Part shown: one piece after another, positions 1 to 5,590 of the stretch
Numbering within the stretch: the stretch's first letter is position 1
Layout of the letters: every line of letters starts with the position of its first letter
Source of the DNA: Lysobacterales bacterium
Lineage (GTDB): Bacteria; Pseudomonadota; Gammaproteobacteria; Xanthomonadales; SZUA-36
NCBI GenBank assembly: GCA_030637665.1
Contig: DAOWGA010000105.1
Coordinates: 1-6,465 of the forward strand
Length of the DNA stretch: 6,465 nucleotides
Reading direction: 5' to 3'
Made by a program: the position numbers and the translations under genes
Notes under the pieces: generated by a model
The model's database searches: none
What the model saw: only the letters and a program-made list of their open reading frames with translations
Told to the model about the DNA's origin: nothing

Positions 1-968
1 AATGCGCTCTCCAGATCGGATGCGTTGCCGGACAGGTTCAAGCCGCCCTGTACATCAAACCCCAGTTTATGTTTTCCCTGGCTGAGTTCCTCCGCCTGCT
101 TTCTGAGCCGGAACAGCATGGCGGGAATATCGACGAAAACTTCCTCATTCTGAATCTCTTCACTTTGCAGGCGGGACAGTTCCAGCAGATCGTTCAGCAT
201 GTTCTGCATCTGAGTGGCCTGGCTCTGCATCCTCTCGATGGCCTCGCTCATTTGCCCGGATGTCAGCTGTGGCAATAGTTCCAGGTATCCTATTAGTACA
301 GTGAGTGGTGTCCTCAATTCGTGAGACAGGTTGGCGACAAAATCACGTCTTATTCTTTCCACGTTCTGGACATTGGTGATGTCTCTGAGAATGATTAGCC
401 GCTGGTTTTTCCGAAAGGTCACCGCGCTGACATTCAGCCAGGTGTTATCTCCTCTGGGCGATTGCATCTCCAGTTCACTTTCAATTTTATTGCCGTCGTC
501 GAGCCAGTTGGCAAAATCCGGCCCCCGCAACAGGTTGGTCACGGTTTGTCCGAGATCTTCCGGGCTTCGCAGCTTGAGTAAGGACATGGCGGCATTGTTG
601 ATCCAGGTGATGACGCCCCTGTCGTCGAGGACCAGAACCGCATCAGGAAAGGCATCCGTGAGGCTCTGAAACTCGTCAAGCATGGCTCTGTATTGTTCTT
701 GCTGGCGTTGGTTTTTCTGTTTAAGTGAGTTGATGCTGTCAAAAAGATCAGCCCATATGCCATAACTTTCAGGAATATTTCCTTCGGCATTTTGCAGCCA
801 ATGATAGAGCCGCCAGACATTGACCAGGTGCCACAGGGTGTATGCGGCGAGCGCACTGATGAATGTAACGCCCGGGTATCCGATGAACCAACCGGCCAGC
901 AAGACCAGAATGGCAGAGAGGAACAAGCTCAGGCCGTGAAATTTCCAACTCCGCGCTTGCATGATCAT
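1..968 (-). CDS. phoR: PhoR phosphate-regulon sensor histidine kinase (3' part outside window)
   Basis: Inner-membrane sensor kinase of the phosphate-starvation system; it autophosphorylates on histidine and passes the phosphate to PhoB. The 322 visible residues match the PhoR layout: two hydrophobic N-terminal segments (about 11-30 and 34-52), a charged linker, a PAS domain (about 95-200, with FPDAVLVLDDRG and the closing LRDITNV), then the HisKA domain with H box NLSHELRTPLTVL; His216 is the predicted phosphorylation site. The reading stops at GNASDLESA, where the HATPase domain begins, so the N, G1 and G2 boxes lie outside the window. E. coli PhoR is 431 residues, so about 110 are probably missing. 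An in-frame TAG directly precedes the ATG at 968; a second ATG at 962 is equally possible. AGGGA at 977-973 is the likely ribosome binding site and fits the 962 start slightly better. It follows phoB after 28 bases, as expected for a phoBR operon. Confidence 0.96.
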   Translation of the reverse strand, partial: MIMQARSWKFHGLSLFLSAILVLLAGWFIGYPGVTFISALAAYTLWHLVNVWRLYHWLQNAEGNIPESYGIWADLFDSINSLKQKNQRQQEQYRAMLDEFQSLTDAFPDAVLVLDDRGVITWINNAAMSLLKLRSPEDLGQTVTNLLRGPDFANWLDDGNKIESELEMQSPRGDNTWLNVSAVTFRKNQRLIILRDITNVQNVERIRRDFVANLSHELRTPLTVLIGYLELLPQLTSGQMSEAIERMQSQATQMQNMLNDLLELSRLQSEEIQNEEVFVDIPAMLFRLRKQAEELSQGKHKLGFDVQGGLNLSGNASDLESA

Positions 969-996
969 CTAGTCCCTGAGCAAGACATGCACACGA

Positions 997-1695
997 TCAT
1001 TCTTCAGCCAGGAAACGATATCCGTGCCCGCGCACGGTTTGCAAATAGTGACTCGTTTCGATGGGTTCCATGACTTTTCGCAGACGCCGGATATGGACGT
1101 CAACGGTGCGCTCTTCCAGATATTCATTGGCGCCCCAAACGTGGTCCAGCAATTGTGACCGACTGTAGGCGCGCCCCGCGTGGCTCATGAAGAATTCCAG
1201 CAGACGGTACTCCGTCGGCCCCATCCTGATTTCCGTTCCATCATGCAGCACCCGCCGGGAGATTGTATCCAGCGTCAGCTTGCCCGCCACCAGTCGGCCA
1301 CGATTATCAGCCGGGCTGGAACGGCGCAGCACGGCACGGATCCGGGCAATCAATTCTCTGGGTGAAAACGGCTTGATGACGTAGTCATCGGTGCCCGCTT
1401 CCAGGCCGGCGACCTTGTCATCTTCGGTGACCTTGGCGGTCAGCATGATGATGGGGATGTCTTCGGTGTAGGATTCTTTGCGTAATCGCCTGGTCAGTTC
1501 GAGTCCACTGACACCCGGCATCATCCAGTCCATCAGAATGATGTTGGGACGTTTTTCAGTGATCGACAGCAAGGCCTCGTGGGCATTGGCTGCAGACTGA
1601 ACACTCATATCGGCCTGCTCAAGCGCAAACCTGATCATATCGCGAATAGCGGCCTCGTCGTCAACGACCAGTACGGTTGGCTGGTTCTTACTCAC
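997..1695 (-). CDS. phoB: PhoB phosphate-regulon response regulator
   Basis: OmpR/PhoB-family transcription activator that binds Pho boxes when phosphorylated by PhoR. The 232-residue length is close to E. coli PhoB. Receiver domain (about 5-122): acidic pair Asp12/Asp13, phospho-acceptor Asp56 in LMDWMMPG, Thr86 in MLTAK and Lys108 in VIKPF are all present. Winged-helix DNA-binding domain (about 130-232): GPTEYRLLEFF, then the recognition helix around EERTVDVHIRRLRK (194-207) and the wing ending TVRGHGYRF. The start is GTG at 1695; no in-frame ATG precedes it, and MSKNQPTVLVVDDE is the expected N-terminus. The ribosome binding site is weak (GGA, 7-base spacer). It lies 33 bases after bepA and 28 before phoR. 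No complete Pho box is visible upstream, although phoB is usually autoregulated; a half-site is reported under findings. The downstream histidine kinase settles the PhoB identity over other OmpR-type regulators. Confidence 0.97.
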   Translation of the reverse strand: MSKNQPTVLVVDDEAAIRDMIRFALEQADMSVQSAANAHEALLSITEKRPNIILMDWMMPGVSGLELTRRLRKESYTEDIPIIMLTAKVTEDDKVAGLEAGTDDYVIKPFSPRELIARIRAVLRRSSPADNRGRLVAGKLTLDTISRRVLHDGTEIRMGPTEYRLLEFFMSHAGRAYSRSQLLDHVWGANEYLEERTVDVHIRRLRKVMEPIETSHYLQTVRGHGYRFLAEE

Positions 1696-1728
1696 GCTTG
1701 CATCCGTGGACCATTCCTGAAGCTCGAC

Positions 1729-3213
1729 TCAGCGCTCCAGGCTCATTTTTGACAGCTCCGTGCGGAGCTCATTCAATCGGTCGGTAATCCTGGCGCGCTC
1801 ATAGTAATCCAGGTCCTCGAGTTCGATCAGCTTCTGTAACTGGAGCACTGCCTCGTGAATGTCTCCTCTCAGATAATAGGACTCGGCAATCGCTTCCTTG
1901 GCGCGAACCTTGTCACCTGCTGCATTGGATGCCCGTGCATAGAGCTCATACAAGGCGGGATCATCAGGGTGGGTCAATAGTTGCTGGCGAAGAATCACGC
2001 TGGCTGTTTCCGCCTGACCGGGGTCCTGGTTTCTTATCAAGGCCCGCCCGTATTGCATGGAAATTGCATGATTGCCGGCAAAATTGTGATACAGGCCGCC
2101 CAGGCGATCCAGCGCCGCGCCGCCTTTTCCTGAGTCGAGGTCCAGATCCGCCAGCTGCAGTTCGTATGCGATGTGCTGATCCCTGGCCATCAGGCTTTCC
2201 AGCAACTTGCGTGCTTCCTGGTATTTTCCTTTGCGCTGCAGGGCGATTGCCTGTCCGTAAAAAAGAGCATCGGCTTCAGACTGGCTAGTATCAGCCCTTT
2301 CAAGCCGGTGCTTGAACCAGTCAAGGGCGGTATCGGGGTATTCCTCGATCATGGCCCGCAGGCGTGTCTGCACCAGGTAGAAATCACGGTTGTCGGACGG
2401 TGGTGGTTTCGGCATGTTTAGCGCACGGTCTTTCGCTTCCGTGATACGGCTCACGGATACCGGGTGGGTTCTCAGGTATTCAGGCGGGCCTTCGCCCATG
2501 GCGCGGGTGATCCTGCCCATTTTCCCAAAAAATTCGGCCATGCCAATCGGGTCATATCCCGCCCTCGACAGGGTCTGGATTCCGATCCTGTCTGCTTCGG
2601 ATTCATTCTGCCGCGTGAAATTGATCTGTGCCTGAGCAGCGGCAGCCTGTCCGCCGAGCAAGGCGCCCTGGATTGCCTCAGCGCTGCCGCCACCTACCAG
2701 GATCAGGCCCAGCATGGCCAGCGCCAGTGGGATGGTCATGGCTTGCTGACTCTCAATGGCCCGATACAAATGTTGTTGGGTGACGTGGGCGATTTCATGA
2801 GCCAGGACACCGGCAACTTCGTTTTCATCGTCTGCCGCCAGTATCAGGCCGCTGTACAGGGCGATAACGCCACCCGGGGCGGCAAAGGCGTTGACGACGT
2901 CCTGGTTGATGATCACGAAAGTGAAAGCCTTGTCCGGCCGGTCGCTGTTCGATGCCAGGCGAAATCCCATATCCCTGAAATAGGCGCTGATCAGGGGATC
3001 TTCATTCAGTACTTCATATGCACGCATCTGGCGTACCAGCGCCTTGGCGTATTCTGCCTCCTCTGCCCGCGAAATGATGGAGTCGGCGGAAGCGCCCATG
3101 TCCGGCAGATCCAGGCGTTCAGTCTGGGCCACGCTGGCAAGACTGGTGCAAGCCGTTATTACGGCGACACCGAGTCTGCTTGCGATGTACTTGTTACGCT
3201 TGACCGTGGACAT
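1729..3213 (-). CDS. bepA: BepA-like periplasmic M48 metalloprotease/chaperone with TPR domain
   Basis: Zinc metalloprotease that, in E. coli, helps assembly of LptD and degrades stalled outer-membrane proteins around the BAM complex. The chosen start (ATG at 3213) gives 494 residues, against 487 for E. coli BepA. It opens with a signal peptide: basic KRNKYIASR, a hydrophobic stretch, then a likely cut near SVA-Q. The zinc motif HEIAH is at 139-143; Glu204 in ESEADRIG is the third ligand. His250 in RTHPVSVSRI matches the regulatory His246 of E. coli BepA. A hydrophobic membrane-associating loop spans about 158-195. The C-terminal half (about 275-490) is helical and TPR-like. GGGGAG sits close before ATG 3213; an upstream in-frame ATG at 3249 would add 12 residues ahead of the signal peptide and is less likely. 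The gene is codirectional with thiD before it and phoB after it. Confidence 0.94.
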   Translation of the reverse strand: MSTVKRNKYIASRLGVAVITACTSLASVAQTERLDLPDMGASADSIISRAEEAEYAKALVRQMRAYEVLNEDPLISAYFRDMGFRLASNSDRPDKAFTFVIINQDVVNAFAAPGGVIALYSGLILAADDENEVAGVLAHEIAHVTQQHLYRAIESQQAMTIPLALAMLGLILVGGGSAEAIQGALLGGQAAAAQAQINFTRQNESEADRIGIQTLSRAGYDPIGMAEFFGKMGRITRAMGEGPPEYLRTHPVSVSRITEAKDRALNMPKPPPSDNRDFYLVQTRLRAMIEEYPDTALDWFKHRLERADTSQSEADALFYGQAIALQRKGKYQEARKLLESLMARDQHIAYELQLADLDLDSGKGGAALDRLGGLYHNFAGNHAISMQYGRALIRNQDPGQAETASVILRQQLLTHPDDPALYELYARASNAAGDKVRAKEAIAESYYLRGDIHEAVLQLQKLIELEDLDYYERARITDRLNELRTELSKMSLER

Positions 3214-3251
3214 TTTCTCCCCGAGGTTTCCTGCTTTCAGTTCGACCATGA

Positions 3252-3266
3252 AACTGAGGCTCAGTT
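3252..3266. repeat. 15-base perfect palindrome upstream of bepA
   Basis: AACTGAG-G-CTCAGTT forms two 7-base arms around one central base in the gap between thiD and bepA. A second, weaker dyad (CTGAT at 3267-3271, ATCAG at 3279-3283) adjoins it and overlaps the thiD stop codon. Neither is followed by a long T run on the minus strand, so they do not make a standard terminator. The 15-base palindrome could be an operator for bepA or a small mRNA structure. Confidence 0.4.
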
Positions 3267-3279
3267 CTGATCAATGCTA

Positions 3280-4083
3280 TCAGACTGTCGAACGATGCCC
3301 CAGCAAGCCGAGATGTCCGCTGACCGGCGCCACACTGTTGGCGATGCAGGACTGGACGTAATCGACGGCCTGGCCGACTGACTCTTCCAGGGTTTTCCCG
3401 AGTGCCAGGTTTGCGGCGATGGCGGCTGATAATGTGCTGCCGGTTCCGTGGTAACGATCTTTTCTGGCCGGATGGGAAAAACGGGTCACTCCTTGCGGAG
3501 TCAACAGGATATCGGTGATTTTATCTCTGCCCAGGTTTCGACCTTTGAGCAAAACTCCCCCGGGGCCGGTCTGCAGAAGGATTGCAGCAGCTTTTTCCAT
3601 GTCGCTAACAGTCTCGATTGGCATTCCACTCAGGGCAATTGCTTCCCGGATGCTGGGGGTGATCACTGTCGCCAGCGGGAAAAGGTGATTGCAAAGCGCT
3701 TCGAACGCCGTGGTACCGGCGAGCTTTATTCCGCTGACCGAGACCACAACCGGATCGACGACCAGGGGGATGGCAGGTTCCTGTGCGGCGAGAATCTCGC
3801 CGAGGATGCCGATGCCGGCTACGCTGGGAAGCATGCCTGTCTTGATGGCGCAAATCGGTAAATCCTCCAGTATCGATTCAATCTGCGCGACGATCTGACG
3901 GTCGGAAACCTGTTCGACTGCCTGGATACCCAGGGTATTCTGCGCTGCCACGGCGGTGACAGCGGTTGCACCGTGTACGCCAAAAGCGGCGAAGGTGTTC
4001 AAGTCGGCCTGAATTCCCGTTCCTCCGCAACTGTCTGAAGCGGTAATGGTAAGGACCGACTGTTCAATTAATGGCGACTGCAT
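3280..4083 (-). CDS. thiD: ThiD-type hydroxymethylpyrimidine / phosphomethylpyrimidine kinase
   Basis: Cytoplasmic ribokinase-fold enzyme that phosphorylates HMP and HMP-P to HMP-PP, the pyrimidine precursor joined to the thiazole by ThiE. Family signatures are clear: the glycine-rich N-terminal motif VLTITASDSCGGTGIQADL, the stretch VTAVAAQNTLGIQAV, KTGMLP, VVDPVVVSVSG, LATVITPSIREA, VLLKGRNLG and HGTGSTLSAAIAANLALG. About 267 residues from ATG 4083, the usual length for the family. A GTG four codons upstream (4095) is an alternative start; neither has a convincing ribosome binding site. Oddities: the anion-hole motif reads GTGS where most ThiD proteins have GTGC; VLLKGRN replaces the usual VLxKGGH; and the C-terminal GHG.GPVxHF motif is reduced to GHLGLLGH. 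No TPP riboswitch (thi box) is visible upstream, and no other thiamin gene is in the window. Family membership is secure, but substrate range is not proven. Confidence 0.92.
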   Translation of the reverse strand: MQSPLIEQSVLTITASDSCGGTGIQADLNTFAAFGVHGATAVTAVAAQNTLGIQAVEQVSDRQIVAQIESILEDLPICAIKTGMLPSVAGIGILGEILAAQEPAIPLVVDPVVVSVSGIKLAGTTAFEALCNHLFPLATVITPSIREAIALSGMPIETVSDMEKAAAILLQTGPGGVLLKGRNLGRDKITDILLTPQGVTRFSHPARKDRYHGTGSTLSAAIAANLALGKTLEESVGQAVDYVQSCIANSVAPVSGHLGLLGHRSTV

Positions 4084-4162
4084 TGCTCTGGTCACTGTAG
4101 GAGAATTACTTGTTGCATTCTAGCAACGCCGCCCGCTTTTGTGTGATTAATAGAGCGCTTTC

Positions 4163-4176
4163 TTGACAGTGATCAA
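4163..4176. promoter_or_regulatory. Candidate FNR/Anr-type (Crp-Fnr family) binding site
   Basis: The bases TTGACAGTGATCAA match the FNR/Anr consensus TTGAT-N4-ATCAA at nine of ten defined positions. The site lies about 80 bases upstream of the thiD start and 170 upstream of the FadL-like start. It overlaps the TTGATC hexamer of a possible thiD promoter, so it could act on thiD rather than on the barrel gene. Such a match can occur by chance in a region this size, and no regulator gene is in the window. Confidence 0.35.
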
Positions 4177-4273
4177 TACGCCCGTGTGTTAGCCAGGAGC
4201 TTATTTAAAAACAATCACTTGGCAAATCGATCGTGTATCCGGAACAGAACGCGGCTGAGCGTGACCGCTGACA

Positions 4274-4302
4274 TTGACAGAATGTTGTATTCCTGCCATA
4301 TT
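4274..4302 (+). promoter_or_regulatory. Sigma-70-like promoter for the FadL-like gene
   Basis: A perfect TTGACA -35 hexamer (4274-4279) is followed by a 17-base spacer and CATATT (4297-4302), four of six matches to the -10 consensus. Transcription would begin near 4309, leaving a leader of about 38 bases before the GTG start at 4347. A small inverted repeat, ACATT-GACAG-AATGT (4271-4285), overlaps the -35 and could be an operator. TATAAG at 4311-4316 is a better -10 hexamer by itself, but has no -35 at proper spacing. Confidence 0.55.
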
Positions 4303-4306
4303 CCAC

Positions 4307-4322
4307 CCTGTATAAGTACAGG
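4307..4322. repeat. Inverted repeat with T-rich tail in the leader of the FadL-like gene
   Basis: CCTGTA-TAAG-TACAGG is a perfect 6-bp dyad with a 4-base centre, followed directly by TTTTATTT (4323-4330). It lies at the predicted transcription start, between the -10 and the ribosome binding site. As DNA it is a plausible repressor operator. As RNA it would be a short hairpin plus U tract resembling a weak terminator or attenuator. It is two bases too short between the CTG and CAG arms for a standard LexA box. Confidence 0.5.
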
Positions 4323-4346
4323 TTTTATTTGATTAAGGTGCCACAG

Positions 4347-5537
4347 GTGCGATTACGAGCGGCTATTACAGTGTTGGCCATCATGGGATTGCTTCCGGTT
4401 TATGCCGGTGCCCGGGTCACTGGCTTGCCTGTTGCCAGCTTTGCGGCAGGCGGCACGGGGCTCACATCGTTCTACGTGATCGGCTTTGAACTCGGGCCCT
4501 GGCAAGACTACCTGGCCCAGGAATTGACGCCGTCATACTTGCTTCCCGAGGACACTGTGCCGATTCAGATCACCTGGCTGAAAAGCAGTGAAATCCTCAT
4601 CATGCCGGATTTTGCCGCCGATCTGGATGGGACTCCTGATTCCTGGATGAACTTCAATTTCGAATGGCAGTCATCCGGTGATTTATTCGTGCCCGGTTTC
4701 GAGAGTGAAAGCTCCTACCAGGGCACGAGTTTCGAACGACAGTATTTCGCGCCGGGCTTTGAGCATCAGTTAAATGACAGTGGCGGCGTCCTGGGCGTTT
4801 CAGCGATCATCGCTTACCAGCGCTACAGTGCTTCAAACCTGGGGCTCCATGCCGCCAGCACACCGGACAGAAGCCTGTGGGCCTTCCCCCGATACTCGCC
4901 ATACCAGGAATCTGCCTATGGCACGGGTGTGCGTCTTGCGGTCCATCAGGAAGTGGTCGACGGTATTGCACTGGACGCCCACTTCCAGTCACGCATCGAT
5001 ATGGAAGAGTTCGCTGCTTATCGCGGTGTCTACTCGCAAGCTGCTGACCTCGATATCCCGGCACGCGCGAGACTTGGGCTGGCGTTCCAGGCCAGTGAAA
5101 AATCCTGGCTCAGCCTGGCCGTCGAACGCGTCTTGTATAGTGAAATCAACGCTTTCCCAAGCCGCCGTCTGCCGAATCGTTTCCTGTCCTTGCTGGGCGA
5201 CTCTACCAGCCCCGCGTTCAACTGGCAGGACCTGACAGTTTACAGCGTTGGCTTTACCTGGAGCGATGGCGGTGAACAGCAATGGCACATCGACCTGAGC
5301 ACCCGTACACAACCTTCCCCGACTTCTCAGTTGTTGAGCAAAGCGATTGAAGGCGATCTGGCCGACAGCGCCGTGGTTGTGGGATATTCCCGTCGCACGG
5401 GTGTGCGCAGCCAGCTGAATTTCAATGCGGCTTATGCTCCCTCGGAGTATGCCTTTGGCGGCAGCGTGCTCGGCGTAACCACCGATGATCTTGATCAGCG
5501 CTTCGAACTGGAAGCGATGTGGACATTAAGTTTCTGA
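4347..5537 (+). CDS. FadL/OmpP1-like outer-membrane beta-barrel protein (divergent)
   Basis: Predicted outer-membrane protein of about 396 residues, probably a barrel for uptake of a hydrophobic compound. An N-terminal signal peptide (MRLRAAITVLAIMGLLPVYAGA) has a likely AGA cut. The C-terminus, EAMWTLSF, alternates hydrophobic and polar residues and ends in Phe, the usual barrel-assembly signal. The second half resembles the OmpP1/FadL/TodX family: LDIPARARLGLAFQ (about 235-248), VERVLYSEINAF, the FNWQDLTVYSVG segment (291-302) and TQPSPTSQ (321-328). The first half does not show the family's usual hatch motif (DAS..f.NPAG) and is rich in acidic and aromatic residues. GTG at 4347 is chosen because AAGGTG (4335-4340) lies six bases upstream and the signal peptide then starts cleanly; an in-frame TTG at 4329 would add six residues. 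It precedes perM by 53 bases with no visible terminator. The barrel assignment is fairly firm; the FadL-family link is moderate and the substrate unknown. Confidence 0.72.
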   Translation: MRLRAAITVLAIMGLLPVYAGARVTGLPVASFAAGGTGLTSFYVIGFELGPWQDYLAQELTPSYLLPEDTVPIQITWLKSSEILIMPDFAADLDGTPDSWMNFNFEWQSSGDLFVPGFESESSYQGTSFERQYFAPGFEHQLNDSGGVLGVSAIIAYQRYSASNLGLHAASTPDRSLWAFPRYSPYQESAYGTGVRLAVHQEVVDGIALDAHFQSRIDMEEFAAYRGVYSQAADLDIPARARLGLAFQASEKSWLSLAVERVLYSEINAFPSRRLPNRFLSLLGDSTSPAFNWQDLTVYSVGFTWSDGGEQQWHIDLSTRTQPSPTSQLLSKAIEGDLADSAVVVGYSRRTGVRSQLNFNAAYAPSEYAFGGSVLGVTTDDLDQRFELEAMWTLSF

Positions 5538-5590
5538 TTTCTTCTCTTTCCTGTCATTCGTGAACAAGCCAGGGCCAGTGAGGTTGTAAC

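Larger units (their letters stand above)
4084..4346. other. Divergent intergenic region between thiD and the FadL-like gene
   Basis: About 260 bases without a coding sequence, separating the minus-strand block from the plus-strand block, so it should carry promoters in both directions. It holds a sigma-70-like promoter for the plus-strand gene (4274-4302), an FNR-like dyad (4163-4176), an inverted repeat with a T-rich tail (4307-4322) and a small stem (GTTGC at 4112-4116, GCAAC at 4123-4127) in the thiD leader. For thiD, a weak minus-strand promoter may use TTGATC (4176-4171) and TATTAA (4152-4147) with an 18-base spacer. A thi box, a tRNA and a conserved small-RNA gene were looked for by eye and not seen. 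Confidence 0.7.

Noticed and set aside
539..856. A 105-codon minus-strand frame inside phoR
   Set aside because: It is a shifted frame of the phoR coding sequence, which reads intact with PAS and HisKA domains in the correct frame.
2464..3270. A 268-codon plus-strand open frame antisense to bepA
   Set aside because: It lies opposite a well-supported bepA, has no recognisable family motif or signal, and low-complexity composition typical of the complement of a GC-rich gene.
4308..4321. CTGTATAAGTACAG as a LexA/SOS box
   Set aside because: The spacing between CTG and CAG is eight bases instead of the ten required by the standard LexA site, and no SOS-type gene follows.
4084..4346. TPP riboswitch upstream of thiD
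   Set aside because: The conserved thi-box segments (CTGAGA and the ACCTGATCTGGATAATGCCAGCG-like part) are not present on the minus strand of this region.
5551..5568. CTGTCATTCGTGAACAAG in the FadL-like/perM gap as a Pho box
   Set aside because: The first half-site matches exactly but the second (GAACAAG) does not resemble CTGTCAT, and no promoter follows at proper spacing.
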